Below, piece after piece: positions 48,448 to 58,181 of a DNA stretch of 64,000 bases. The stretch comes from Cadophora sp. MPI-SDFR-AT-0126. Lineage: Eukaryota; Ascomycota; Leotiomycetes; Helotiales; Ploettnerulaceae. The number at the start of each line of letters is the position of its first letter. Within the stretch, counting starts at the first letter, position 1. A program made the position numbers and the translations under genes. Below the pieces are notes generated by a model that saw only the letters and a list, made by a program, of their open reading frames with translations, was not told the origin of the DNA and made no database searches. The stretch spans positions 1,426,001 through 1,490,000 of the forward strand of contig JAGMVK010000007.1 of NCBI GenBank assembly GCA_020747065.1, in the 5' to 3' direction.

Positions 48448-49036
48448 GGAGGTGTTCTCTTTTATGGGATGGCTGGGTTGCCTTGCTAAGATTATGACTG
48501 GTGGCAATGGAAAATGGGTTGGCGTTTGATACAGGATACCAAAGTTGCATGTGACTTCACATCCAGGGTCTTTTTTTGCACAATCATCGGTGCGAATAAT
48601 AATTCCATACATATATCGTACACTCATATACGATTCTTGCAACACGGTTCATTCTTCTTATACATGTGCTGGCGTTGTAATCGGAGCTTTAGAGTCCGCT
48701 TAGCCCATCGCCAAGTTTAATCTTGCCGCTTGGTAGCCTCGTAGATGCAGTGCCTGTTTGATACACATGTCACTGGTGGGTGTCCTAAAATCTGTGCCAA
48801 TCTTGAGTCGACGTTCGAGATGAGTTGCTGACATTCACTCATGATTCGTCCCATTTCACGTAATCATAGCACCTGTAGCACTAGGGGCGGTACGAGTGCT
48901 GCGAGCGCTAATGGCATGTTCGAGCTGATTTGAACCGGCTTCAACATTCACAAGAATTTAGGTGTTGAGGCCGTCGGCACAAGGTCTCGTCTGCACGAAA
49001 TTATCGTGATGTGATCTATTTATCGTTCACCGTAGA
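48448..49036. other. Intergenic region between convergent genes
   Basis: About 590 bp. I saw no gene. It includes AATAAT and TATACATAT-like AT blocks (48590-48670) fitting 3' ends. Confidence 0.4.
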
Positions 49037-51202
49037 TCATCCTCGAGGAGCGGCATTCGATGGTGTTGTACTCGCACCTCCCTTCAAATGAGATGTCGAA
49101 CCTTTGAATAGTGACTGCCAGATGAAGGCCTCGCTCAGGAGAAGTTCGATGTCCTTCTCGGTCCAGTCTCTTGTGGGTAGAGCCTGGAGAAACATCATCA
49201 CTTCTTGGAAATCCATCTTCCTTAATTTGTCGGACCATTTGACCAAAAATGCCACGCAAACGTAAAGATGGAACTCGGAGAATCCTTGCTCTTCAGCCTT
49301 GCTCAGAAGTTAGTATATATATATATATGTCATGACAAGACTAAGTCAACATACCATATACGTGTCCCACATCCTTATAGTGTTTTTAACACTGATCTCC
49401 CTCATGAGGAGACAATTCATCCACCTGAAACTAAATTGAATGAACTCAACGCTCTCTTGCTCCAAGTGTTTTGCAAGAGGCTCGTCTATCCTAGCTGTCA
49501 AATCATGGAGTGCAGCGACTTGTCGTTGAATGCCAGGCTGGGCAAAAATGTAGTTATCCTGGATGCCGTCCAGCAGCTTGGTGATACACCAAAAGGTGTC
49601 GGCTTCCACAGCATCTAGCACGCCTTTTGGAAGTTGTCCTGGATCCATTCCACTTTCAACATCCGAATCCGTGATATAACTTGCAAGAAAGACCTGCCAG
49701 AAAGGTGTGACAAGGTCATTGATGCCTTGGACGTAGCCGCTTGCAGGATGCCGCACCGCCCAAACATAGAGGATTCTCTCCAATGATCGCTGCGTGGCCT
49801 CATAACCGTAAAGTTCCAGATGGGGATTCGTCCGAGGCACGTCGATGCTAATTTGATGCCATATTGTTTCATCCAGACCCCTTATTTTACCAGACTTTCC
49901 AGAACTGTTCCCACCCCTCTCAAATGCCTGTCTCACTCCATCGAGGTACTCTTTCCGCTTCCTTTCTAAAGTCCCTACACGACGTTCGCTGCTCGTCGGA
50001 AGATAGCCAAGTAAGAGCTGCCACGTCATTGCTCGAACTTCTTCTGGGACTCCCGACCATGCTGCAGCTCTCAATTCCGTCAGATTGATTGAAGTTGCTT
50101 GAAGTATCTTCTTAAACTTATTGATTCTCGTAATACGGGCCGAGTGGACGTCCACTTCTTTCGGAGTAGCATTCGCTGGAACAGGTGGATGATTTATCAG
50201 ATGTAAAGAATTGGCGGGATCCCTGAGAATTTCCTTGTACTGTGGCCGTAAAATCTTGCCCTCGGATTTCTTGGCGACTGGATAACTAGGTGTTGGACGC
50301 TCAATGGCAATGTCAGCACTATTCGAAAGCCTCCTTGCGCCAAAGCCTCCAAAGCCCCCAAATCCTCCTTCTAAGCCATGTCCAAATTGTGAAACATTCC
50401 CTCCATTGTCGGTGCTAGTCTGTTCTGGACCTTTCTTGCTCTTCCGTTTCATGCTGGATATACTGGGTAAACCAAAATCGTCCCCGTCGTCATTATCATA
50501 GCCATAATCATCATATTCATCCGCTTCTTCGTCTGCATTCCAGTCGTTATTCGTAGTTGACAAGAAATCTGTATAGTTCCGTCTCGGTGGGGATATAAGG
50601 CCAGAAGATCCACGATGCAGAGGAGGGGTGTCGCTCCGAGTCTTGTGTGACGAAGAGGAAGGGGGAGTTCTTGGGCGTGTCGAAGCCGAAGATAAAGATC
50701 TATAGTCAATGTTAACAGAATTCTACTAAGTTTTGTTTGACGCCATACAAATTGTCGAACCTCATCATGTCCGCATGAGAGTATGAGGCTCCAACGACCA
50801 GCCCTGGATCCCGCGCAGGCTGCTTCTTGGGAGACGTATCACGACGTCCTTCTGCGGTCCGAGTTCGCCAGAAAGGAGAGGAAGATCTGGCATTCCAAGT
50901 CAGCGAACAGTTGCAGTTAGCCCTCTTTGTACCCCGCTCTACTTATGTCCTCGTAGATGAAGTCAAGCAGGGAACCGAAACGTACTCGGATCTTTCTATC
51001 GAAAATATAGCATGTCAATTTATACCCAGAGCCATAATTGGGGAGAGTCGCAGGGCGTTCACTCCAGGACTCTTGGTGGGGGATTCGGACTGACCAACTT
51101 GGACCATCTCCTTCAAACTATCAGTTTGCTTTGTCTTGACTTTTTAAGGAGGATACTGACCTGCTGCACCGGTTTCTTACCGCCATTTGAAGAAGAAAAC
51201 AT
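49037..51202 (-). CDS. TBC-domain Rab GTPase-activating protein (GYP1-type); 5' end uncertain
   Basis: Stimulates GTP hydrolysis by Ypt/Rab GTPases in Golgi and endosomal traffic. The catalytic part is clear: ITRINKFKKIL, LRAAAWSGVPEEVRAMTWQLLLGYLP, the arginine-finger region IDVPRTNPHL, the glutamine-finger YVQGINDLVTPF and LLMREISV. The exon ending at 49357 (GTATGT donor) joins to 49268-ward AEEQGFSEFHLYV and ends in a Ser/Pro tail. An exon of 42 nt starting ATG at 51202 (MFSSSNGGKKPVQQ) is a likely beginning, and a segment with DTSPKKQPARDP precedes SLSSASTRPRTPP. The exons between 50870 and 51117 could not be settled: one model uses a 46-nt intron ending at AG before ATCTTCC, others need very short introns. 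Confidence 0.8.
49313..49327. repeat. (TA)n microsatellite inside a TBC-gene intron
   Basis: A run of about seven to eight TA dinucleotides lies in the last intron of the TBC gene. It is probably polymorphic and has no evident role. Confidence 0.8.
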
Positions 51203-51639
51203 ATTTGCAAGCCCCGAAGACCTTGGTTGCATGCTTCATTCCTGAAGCTTCAAAGTGTGATCGTCCTCCCAGAGCTGACCTCGAATGAATGGGCGTCTCG
51301 ACCCACTCAGTGTTAGCGCCACACCTCAAGCCGTAGCTTCAGCCTCCATCTTCTCTCCCTCCCTCATCACCACCATCACATTCACCCCACTCCGCCGCCC
51401 TCCCTCTACAGCCGATCACGACCTTCCTGTCTCTAATTTCATTCTTCATTCCTTCCTCCCCTCTATTCTCGTTCTACCAGGGCAGTTTTCGCACCTCTGC
51501 ATACGATCACAGGTTCCTGTGTAGCCTCACCATCGAAGTTACCAACGTAACAAGCAACACAAACGATCAGATCAGATCAGCACCACAGCCCATTCTTCAT
51601 TAATCATCTAGCAGATTATCGAGGCAGCCAACCGTCAAA

Positions 51640-54600
51640 ATGACAGAGCCTGACAACTTCGAGGAGGATCTCTTCGCCGATTTGTATGTATGCCCAAGAT
51701 GAGACACGCTACATTCTCAGCTTTGTGACTTTGCCCTGTGCAACAGCCAGCAAACATTATCATTGTTATTTCCATGAGCACGCGCTTCCTTTCCACTCTC
51801 TGCTACCTATGCCTGTCCTGTATCATGTGCTGACCTACTACTCAGGTATACCGATGAAGTTGCTGCGCCGAAGTCGGCAGCTCCAGAAGTTGAATTGAAG
51901 GCTGAGCCTGCCCAAGAGGAGGTGGAGGCTCAAGAGTCGCACGACCAGGCCGAACAAAATGGTGATGGGGGCGAGGAACCCTATAATGGTGGAGATCAAG
52001 ACATGGACGATGAGATTGATTTCAATCTGGGTCAAAGTAACGGCAATAGCAATAATTACGATGCTCCAGCCACCCATGAAGCCCATGGACCTGGCATCAA
52101 GGAAGACGGGTAAGATATTATCGACTTTTCTTTGTTGTATTTGCAGAAGTATTTGAAAATGACCCGCGAGGTGGGGGGGTTGTGTGGCCTCCTCCAGTAT
52201 GGACTACCTCGCATTTCGAGGGCTATTTGCTATACTTTGTCGACACAGTGTCCTTGGATATGACGGATACGGGACTTGGATGGTTCGATATGATTTGTGA
52301 ACATATGGGGTGCTGGCATTGCGAGGCATGAAGATGATCAGATGACGGGGGACGTATGTGGTAGTGATATCTGTCTTTGGGACAAGGCACAACTGTCAAT
52401 CATTGAAATAATTGTGCTGGTTGGGTGGATGAAGGATGCCATAACGCACCGAGGTGCCGCGGAAGGCCAGTGGGAACAAGAATGGAACAGCTGCAGATGG
52501 AAACGCTCACGAGTGTTGAAAGGATTGCAAGGAAAATGATATCGACTCTGCATTCGACATCCACAGCGGCAATAGTCAAGCCTACTACATAGCCTATTGT
52601 CGAGATAATCTTCATAGAGCATCAGAGGAGGCCACAGATAGGCTAGAGCAGAAGACGGCGCATAGGCGTTCAACGCCAGTACCTAGCATCACGATAGCAA
52701 AAGACACGATTGTTCTTGGATATCTTGCAGTGTCATTCTTCATTGCATGACTTCCCCTGGATTCGCAGTGGCATGGGCTGGCAAGACATCCAGGATTGTG
52801 TGAGATGCATTGGAAGTTCTCGAAAGAAAACGACGGGAATATGTCCTCTTGGACTCTATCTGGCGAAACTCACCACATCATCCGATCATCTACAAGCCGA
52901 TATGTGCCGTCATGACCTCAGGGCGAAGATGTTCAACTTCAAACAGTAGCGGACCCAAGCGAAGCAAACCCCCATGTTCCAAACCAAGGATCCAAGACGG
53001 GGAGACGGGATTTTGATTTTGGTCAACACAAATTGCAGACCAGGATATCTTTGCTGTTGGATTTTACGTCGAGACCTCTTGTTTTTGTTGTTTTTGGTTC
53101 ATTCGCTAACCATTATGGCTTTGCAGAAAGATGTTCATTGGTGGTTTGAACTGGGAGACGACTGATCGTAAGTGGACTTGAGCAACAACATTTCTTACGT
53201 CGTCTGACCTGAAACCTTAGAATCATTGAAAGATTACTTCTCTCAATTTGGCGAGGTTTTGGAGTGCACTGTGATGAGAGATGGCGCTTCGGGTCGTTCT
53301 AGAGGCTTTGGCTTCTTGACCTTCAAAGATGCCCGTACTGTTAACATTGTGATGGTGAAGGAACACTATCTCGATGGCAAAATCGTAAGACCCGATTTCC
53401 AAACTCCTTCCAATTCTTTACGTCTCTACCCTTCATTAGACCCTTCCTCTACCAAAAACATAAACTCACGCGCCCGTTGCAAGATCGACCCTAAAAGGGC
53501 AATTCCACGAGACGAGCAGGAACGTACCAGCAAGATCTTTGTTGGTGGTGTCAGCCAGGAGGCCACTGAGCAAGACTTCAAAGAGTACTTCATGCAGTTC
53601 GGCCGAGTCGTTGACGCCACCCTCATGATGGACAAAGACACCGGTAGGCCACGAGGCTTCGGATTCGTAACATTCGATAGCGAAACCGCAGTCGATGCCT
53701 GCCTAGACTCACCGCTCGAGATCCTTGGTAAACCAATCGAGGTCAAGAAGGCTCAGCCACGAGGCAACATGAGAGAGGAAGAAGAACGGGGTGGTCGAGG
53801 AGGACGATTCCGGAAAGGAGGCAACGACGAAAACCAAAACCAAAACCAAATGCAGCAAAGTGGTGGTAATCAGATGGCGCCAGGCGGCATGACCCCTCAG
53901 GTTATGGCTCAGTACTGGCAACGCATGCAACAGTACTTCGCTATGATGCAACAACAAATGGCTATGGGTGGTGGACGTGGTATGCCTATGGCTGGAGGTA
54001 TGAACCCAGCTATGATGATGCAGATGCAGCAGATGCAAGCCATGCAACAACAGATGCAACAAGGTAACCGCAGCCAAAGCCCTCAAAGTCCCGGTGCTGG
54101 CATGGCCGGTATGCAGGGCATGAATCCAGCTATGATGCAGCAGATGCAGCAGATGCAACAAATGCAAATGCAAGGCATGGGTGGTGCTGGTATGGGAGGC
54201 GGCGCTGGTATGGGCAACAACTATGCTGCTGGTGGAGGAAGTAACCCAGGAGGACGGATCGGTACGCCGGGATACAATGCTTATGAACAGCAAATGTTCG
54301 AGCAGCAGAAGTATGAGCAACAGCAAATGCGACGGGCCGGCGGTGGACGTGACCAAGGTCAATATGGTCAAGGTGGTGGTTATGGTCAGGGTATGGGTGG
54401 TGGACCTACATCATGGGAAGGAATGTATGACGATGTTCCTCAGCCGAATGTTCCTACCGGAGGCGGAGCTCGTGGAGGGTTTCAGGGAAATCGTGGTGGA
54501 AGCAATAGAGGTTCGGCTCCTCCACAGACTGGTCCTCAAAGTGCTCCTCCTGCAAACGCGCCCACTGGACCGAAGAATGCTGGAAAACCCGGGGCGAACT

Positions 54601-54656
54601 ATCGAGGTGGCGGCAGGGGAGGTAATCGTGGTTTCCATCCATATGCTAGGGGGTGA
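51640..54656 (+). CDS. HRP1: RNA-binding protein HRP1 (two RRMs)
   Basis: An hnRNP-like factor of cleavage factor IB that binds UA-rich polyadenylation signals and shuttles between nucleus and cytoplasm. Exons 51640-51683, 51846-52109, 53127-53167, 53221-53384 and 53484-54656 give 561 aa. RRM1 (about residues 104-175) has KMFIGGLNWETT and SRGFGFLTF; RRM2 (about 188-262) has SKIFVGGVSQEATEQDFKEYF and PRGFGFVTF. The short link between them is IIDPKRAIPRDEQERT. The C-terminus is a Met/Gln/Gly/Asn-rich low-complexity domain ending in RGG-like repeats, as in prion-like RNA-binding proteins. Intron 2 is 1,017 nt, and intron 4 is 99 nt, divisible by three and free of stops. The 3' end lies 165 bp from the convergent dioxygenase gene. 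Confidence 0.93.
52110..53126 (+). other. 1,017-nt intron of HRP1
   Basis: GTAAGA donor and TTTGCAG acceptor flank it; joining makes EDG-KMFIGG, the start of RRM1. It is far longer than other introns in the window apart from the ATE1 first intron. Internal frames are short and I found no tRNA or recognisable coding segment in it. Confidence 0.75.
53385..53483 (+). other. Stop-free 99-nt intron between the HRP1 RRMs
   Basis: Excision joins KI to IDPKRA, giving the conserved RRM linker. Length 99 is a multiple of three and the frame through it has no stop, so retention would insert 33 residues, mostly Ser/Pro/Arg, without breaking the protein. Confidence 0.75.
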
Positions 54657-54820
54657 ATGGGGGTTGGATTGCTACTTGTGGGCTAGGTCTAGGCTAGGGT
54701 CTCAAAAGCTTCTCATGCTGTGGCATGTCATTTGTTATTAGTATGATGCATATCACCACGTGTGTGATTTACAAGGATAACTTGCAATAGCGTTATAAAC
54801 AAATTCAAGAACGCTTTCAC

Positions 54821-55796
54821 CTATAATTTTGTGAAGCCTTCCTTTGGAGGCTGTAGCCAGTTTCTCTCGTCGTAGACTGCTCCCTGACCCTCAATAACAT
54901 GGAACGTGTAGATAATCCTTCCCTTCTTACTGACGTTCTTCTCACTCTTATGCAGCAGATTACCATGAATCAGCACCAGAGAACCAGCCTTAACCTCCCC
55001 AAGCACATAATCACCTCCCTTAGCTTCCCCTCCGTACTCGCCGCCGACCGGGAATTGCAACCCCTCATTATCAATAAATTCCGTACCCGATCCATCTCTC
55101 TTCCTGACAAACCTCTGCCCGATAGGTGCACTCTTGTGACTTCCGGGCAAGAAACTCAGACATCCATTCTCGACCGTCGCATCTTCCAATGCGTACCAAA
55201 ACCCAACTGCACTTGGTGGATTCGTATATAGGAATGTGGAATCTTGATGCGGGGGAACTGCTCCGCCTATCTCGGGCTGCTTGCATATGATCATGCTTTG
55301 AAGACATTGCGGCGTGCGAAAACCGATGGATTTTGCGATGAGCGCCGGGGAGTGTGTGGAGGATGGAGAGAGGAGTGAGGCGAAGGGTGGAGAGAGAGCG
55401 TGGAGATAGTGACCTATTTTGTTTATGGCGAGGGCTTTGGGTTTCGTGAGCTTTCCGTCGGAATCGAATGCATCTGAGCTATTAGTAGGGTTTCCCTGGG
55501 AGATTGGGGATTGTACCTTCTTCGAAAAAGAACCTAACCTTGTCACCGCTGCTGAGGAAGTAATCGTCTCCTACATGATCGCTTTTTTCTCCTGTGGAGA
55601 ACTTTGTCATAGGATGGTCGGAGAGTGAGAAGTTGTCGAGGAGTGAATGGGTTTCTGCGAGAAGCTCAGAGACTGTCTCGGCAGACAGGGCGTTAGGAAT
55701 AATGAGGTAGCCATCTCGTTCAAAGGTTGCTAATTGTTCTTTTGTCAGGCCATGGGCAGCTGATGGGGGATCTGGAGAGGTTCGTGAGGGTGCCAT
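54821..55796 (-). CDS. Phytanoyl-CoA dioxygenase (PhyH) family protein
   Basis: A member of the Fe(II)/2-oxoglutarate-dependent oxygenases; human PHYHD1-like proteins are close in type, but the substrate is not known. Exons 55517-55796 and 54821-55473 with a 43-nt intron give 310 aa. The join reads RFFFEE-DAFDSDGKL. The double-stranded beta-helix has the HxD motif in AVPPHQDSTF, and the second iron-binding histidine in LVLIHGNLLHKSEKN with a conserved basic residue downstream (KKGRIIYTFHVIE). The N-terminal GLTKEQLATFERDGYLIIPNAL is the typical family start. No peroxisomal PTS1 is seen (C-terminus TKL is close to but not a canonical SKL). Convergent with HRP1. Confidence 0.9.
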
Positions 55797-56065
55797 CTTG
55801 AGAGTTGAGGTTGTGAGCAGAGAAGGAGTGAGGGTTCAAGTACTCCGTAAGCTTATCTTATCACAGCTACCCCTCCTTCGTAAGAATGACCTGCTCTAGA
55901 CTTACAGTACAATGCAGAGTGAATGTGGGACTGGGCAGTCAGTCAACGTCCCTTTACCTACGCACTACTTCATACCATCTCGGATATAGAGTCGCTCGCA
56001 CCTTTGGCAACTTGCGACTTGGCTTTCAAAAATGTCTTTATCTTGAATAATGAAGTTCTTCACTA

Positions 56066-56129
56066 ACGTACTTGATAAGTAAGCTGGCCGTGCATGTAAG
56101 GTGGCCACGCCCCACCAAAACCACCACTT
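56066..56129 (+). repeat. Left terminal inverted repeat (64 bp)
   Basis: Starts ACGTACTTGATAAGTAAGC. Matches the reverse complement of 57861-57924 with a single C/T difference at repeat position 60, in a CpA/TpA context. Confidence 0.95.
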
Positions 56130-56179
56130 CAAGAACTAATAACTCAACAACGAATTGAAATTATTATTATTAAACTAGG

Positions 56180-57841
56180 CTAATTTGAATTGAAATTAAG
56201 TGGACACGTACGGGCCGTGTGTTCGAGCGATTTACACATACTACACGTCCGCGGCGCGCGAATTCGTCGCTCTTCAACCCCACCCGTAAACTGACCCGTA
56301 GGCTCTGTATTCGCAATTACAGATCGATTCAAGCTCTCCTGAACTGTTAAAACACCCCTTGTAGTAATATACGACCTCCGTACAGCTCTCTTCTTCTTTT
56401 GGCGTTCATTTACGGCCCGTAACGTCTTGTTTTCGTCCGCGAGAAGGACTGCAGAGTGCATAGCCATTTGGCAACCTTTGACTAATTGTTGAATTGCACG
56501 GTCCGTAGGGCTAGAAGAACTAGCTGTACGACGCTGTACGAAGTCTCCGATTGCCTTAGCTTGTAATTCCAACTCCTGTATATTATGTGGCGTCTCTGGG
56601 ACCTAAGGCGCTTGTTCGGTCGCGGGAGGAGGAGGAGGGGTAGGCGTCCGTAATTGAGTATTGAGCTTCGAGAGGACACGTTCAGGGTCGTACGGGACTA
56701 ATCCAGTAGCTGCGAACCCGCTACGGACCGTATTTGAAGTTATAGACTCTGTACGGGCCGTAAGGTAAGCTAAAAGGAAGTCAGACTTGTTAATATGGCT
56801 AACCCCGGCCCGTATTAAGTCTTCAACTTGTCGTCCGTACGAACGCTTAAGGACCGCAAAACAGCTAACGTTAAGAGGCTGAAGTAAATGCGACGAATGC
56901 GGTGGCATATAAAGAGTAATAATACAGTGGTCTTTGCAAAACAAGTCGAATTCAGGCGTTACGTGGCTTCCGTGTCCGTTAAGAATCAAAAGCCGATATA
57001 CACCCTTCGTACGATCCTTTGTATACGGATGAAACACGTCCGTAAGCTAAGTTAAGCCTAATTGATCAGTCGTCTAGCTATTATCACTAACTGCAATTGT
57101 CTAATCGGATAGTAAAGAGTCGAGATACTAAGAAGAGATATGAGTTTTGCCTTTGAGTATAATCATCGAGGGAAGCGACTAACCGCTCGAATTAATACAC
57201 TCAATAGCCGTAACCCATTCACGGTTCCCAGGTTGAATCGTAACGGGCCGTAAAGCTCGTTCAGAAGCTGTAACAACTTTTGCAGTTGAGATTACGCCTA
57301 TCTGAAAGCCTGTCTCATTAAAGTTGTAAATATCCTCGTCTTGAATCCCATATTTTGCGACTGTATTTTGTTCGAGTCGGAACTAGTCTCGAATAACCGT
57401 AGGATCTTCGCAGAGAGCACGTTTGTAATCGTATTTCCGGTTGTATCGGGTCCGTAAAGAGTCGTGGCGTTGGACGAAGTTATATGGCCACCGAACTCCA
57501 ATCGTACGCGTAGAAGACGCGTCCGTACCGGTCCGTTTTTGGAGAAGTAATATAGCCATAACTCGAATTGAAGCCGTACGGACCGGTAAACCTCGTTCGT
57601 CCATAGATAAAATCCAATTAACGAGCGTTAATTCCTCCGTAGCTGTGAGTTTGTGGTTTGTAGACCGATATTCTTGTCGAGAGGGGCGTCCTTGAAGACG
57701 CGTTTGAAATGTCGATTTTGGTACGTCGTACGAAGCAGCTGCGCCTCGTTGACTTGTAAAATAGCCAGATTTGTACGAATTGATCGCAAGAGCCATTCGC
57801 CCTTCCTTAGAAGCAAATTGGGCCTTGGTTCGTTGAGACAT
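56180..57841 (-). pseudogene. Transposase pseudogene, Fot1/pogo family (HTH + DDE)
   Basis: The frame is about 553 codons with seven premature TAG codons at 57383, 57179, 57128, 57101, 57074, 57047 and 56603 (lowest coordinate of each). The N-terminal region is a psq/CENP-B-type helix-turn-helix (MALAINSYKSGYFTSQRGAA). The catalytic core is of the DDE_1 type, and the three motifs where the family has Asp carry Asn: NFNETGF (codon 57317-57319), LLILNGHGSH (56978-56980), LQPLNVSCF (56870-56872). A C-terminal CxxC-like zinc knuckle follows (CSMCKSLEHTARTC). All three Asn codons, and the TAG codons where the family has Trp, follow from CpA to TpA changes on the plus strand, the signature of repeat-induced point mutation. 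The enzyme must be inactive. Confidence 0.9.
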
Positions 57842-57860
57842 GACTGGTTGAAGAAGGTAA

Positions 57861-57924
57861 AAGTAGTGGTTTTGGTGGGGCGTGGCCACCTTACATGCAC
57901 GGCCAGCTTACTTATCAAGTACGT
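57861..57924 (-). repeat. Right terminal inverted repeat (64 bp)
   Basis: Reverse complement of the left repeat apart from one base. The transposase ATG (57841 on the minus strand) lies 19 bp inside it. Confidence 0.95.
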
Positions 57925-58078
57925 TAGTATGTTTACTTACATAAGCGAAACATGCATTGCTGCCTCACGCCGCTACACCAAATTGAGAGCAAGACTCGCA
58001 AAAAAAAAAACAGATTTCTTCACAATTTGCTATACACAGTTAATAATTGAATAAAGTTCAACGGAAATATGTTACTAA

Positions 58079-58181
58079 CCTGTCTGTGAGGTTCGAACTC
58101 ACGCATCTTTCGATAATGGTGTTTTATTCAAGCTTGCGCTCAACTTAAAACCATCGCCTTAGACCACTCGGCCAAAACAGC
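58079..58181 (-). tRNA. tRNA-Leu(UAA) with intron, acceptor end imperfect
   Basis: The minus strand folds as a class II tRNA. The A box is TGGCCGAGTGG and the B box GAGTTCGAACCTC; the D arm is GCCGAGTGGTCTAAGGC, and the anticodon stem ATGGT/ACCAT is perfect with loop TTTAAG, giving anticodon UAA for leucine. A roughly 22-nt intron follows base 37, the usual place. The long variable arm TATCGAAAGATGC and the T arm GTGAG-TTCGAAC-CTCAC are intact. The acceptor stem pairs six of seven, with G1 facing G72, and the discriminator base would be U rather than the A expected for leucine. It may be functional with a shifted end, or an ageing copy. The T-run near 58001-58011 on this strand is 70 nt downstream. 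Confidence 0.8.

Larger units (their letters stand above)
56066..57924 (-). mobile_element. Fot1/pogo-like Tc1-mariner element, complete but inactivated
   Basis: A 1,859-bp element bounded by 64-bp terminal inverted repeats that match at 63 of 64 positions, and by a TA dinucleotide on each side (56064-56065 and 57925-57926), the target duplication of this superfamily. It carries one transposase reading frame running right to left, with seven in-frame TAG codons but no frameshift. The near-identical repeats and uninterrupted frame suggest a recent insertion that was then mutated in place. It lies in a gene-poor stretch between the dioxygenase gene and a tRNA-Leu-like gene. I read the class from the domains; the element's name is not known to me. 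Confidence 0.95.

Noticed and set aside
53709..54371. 220-codon minus-strand frame rich in His and Leu
   Set aside because: It is the antisense shadow of the Met/Gln/Gly-rich tail of HRP1; the composition follows from the repeats on the other strand.
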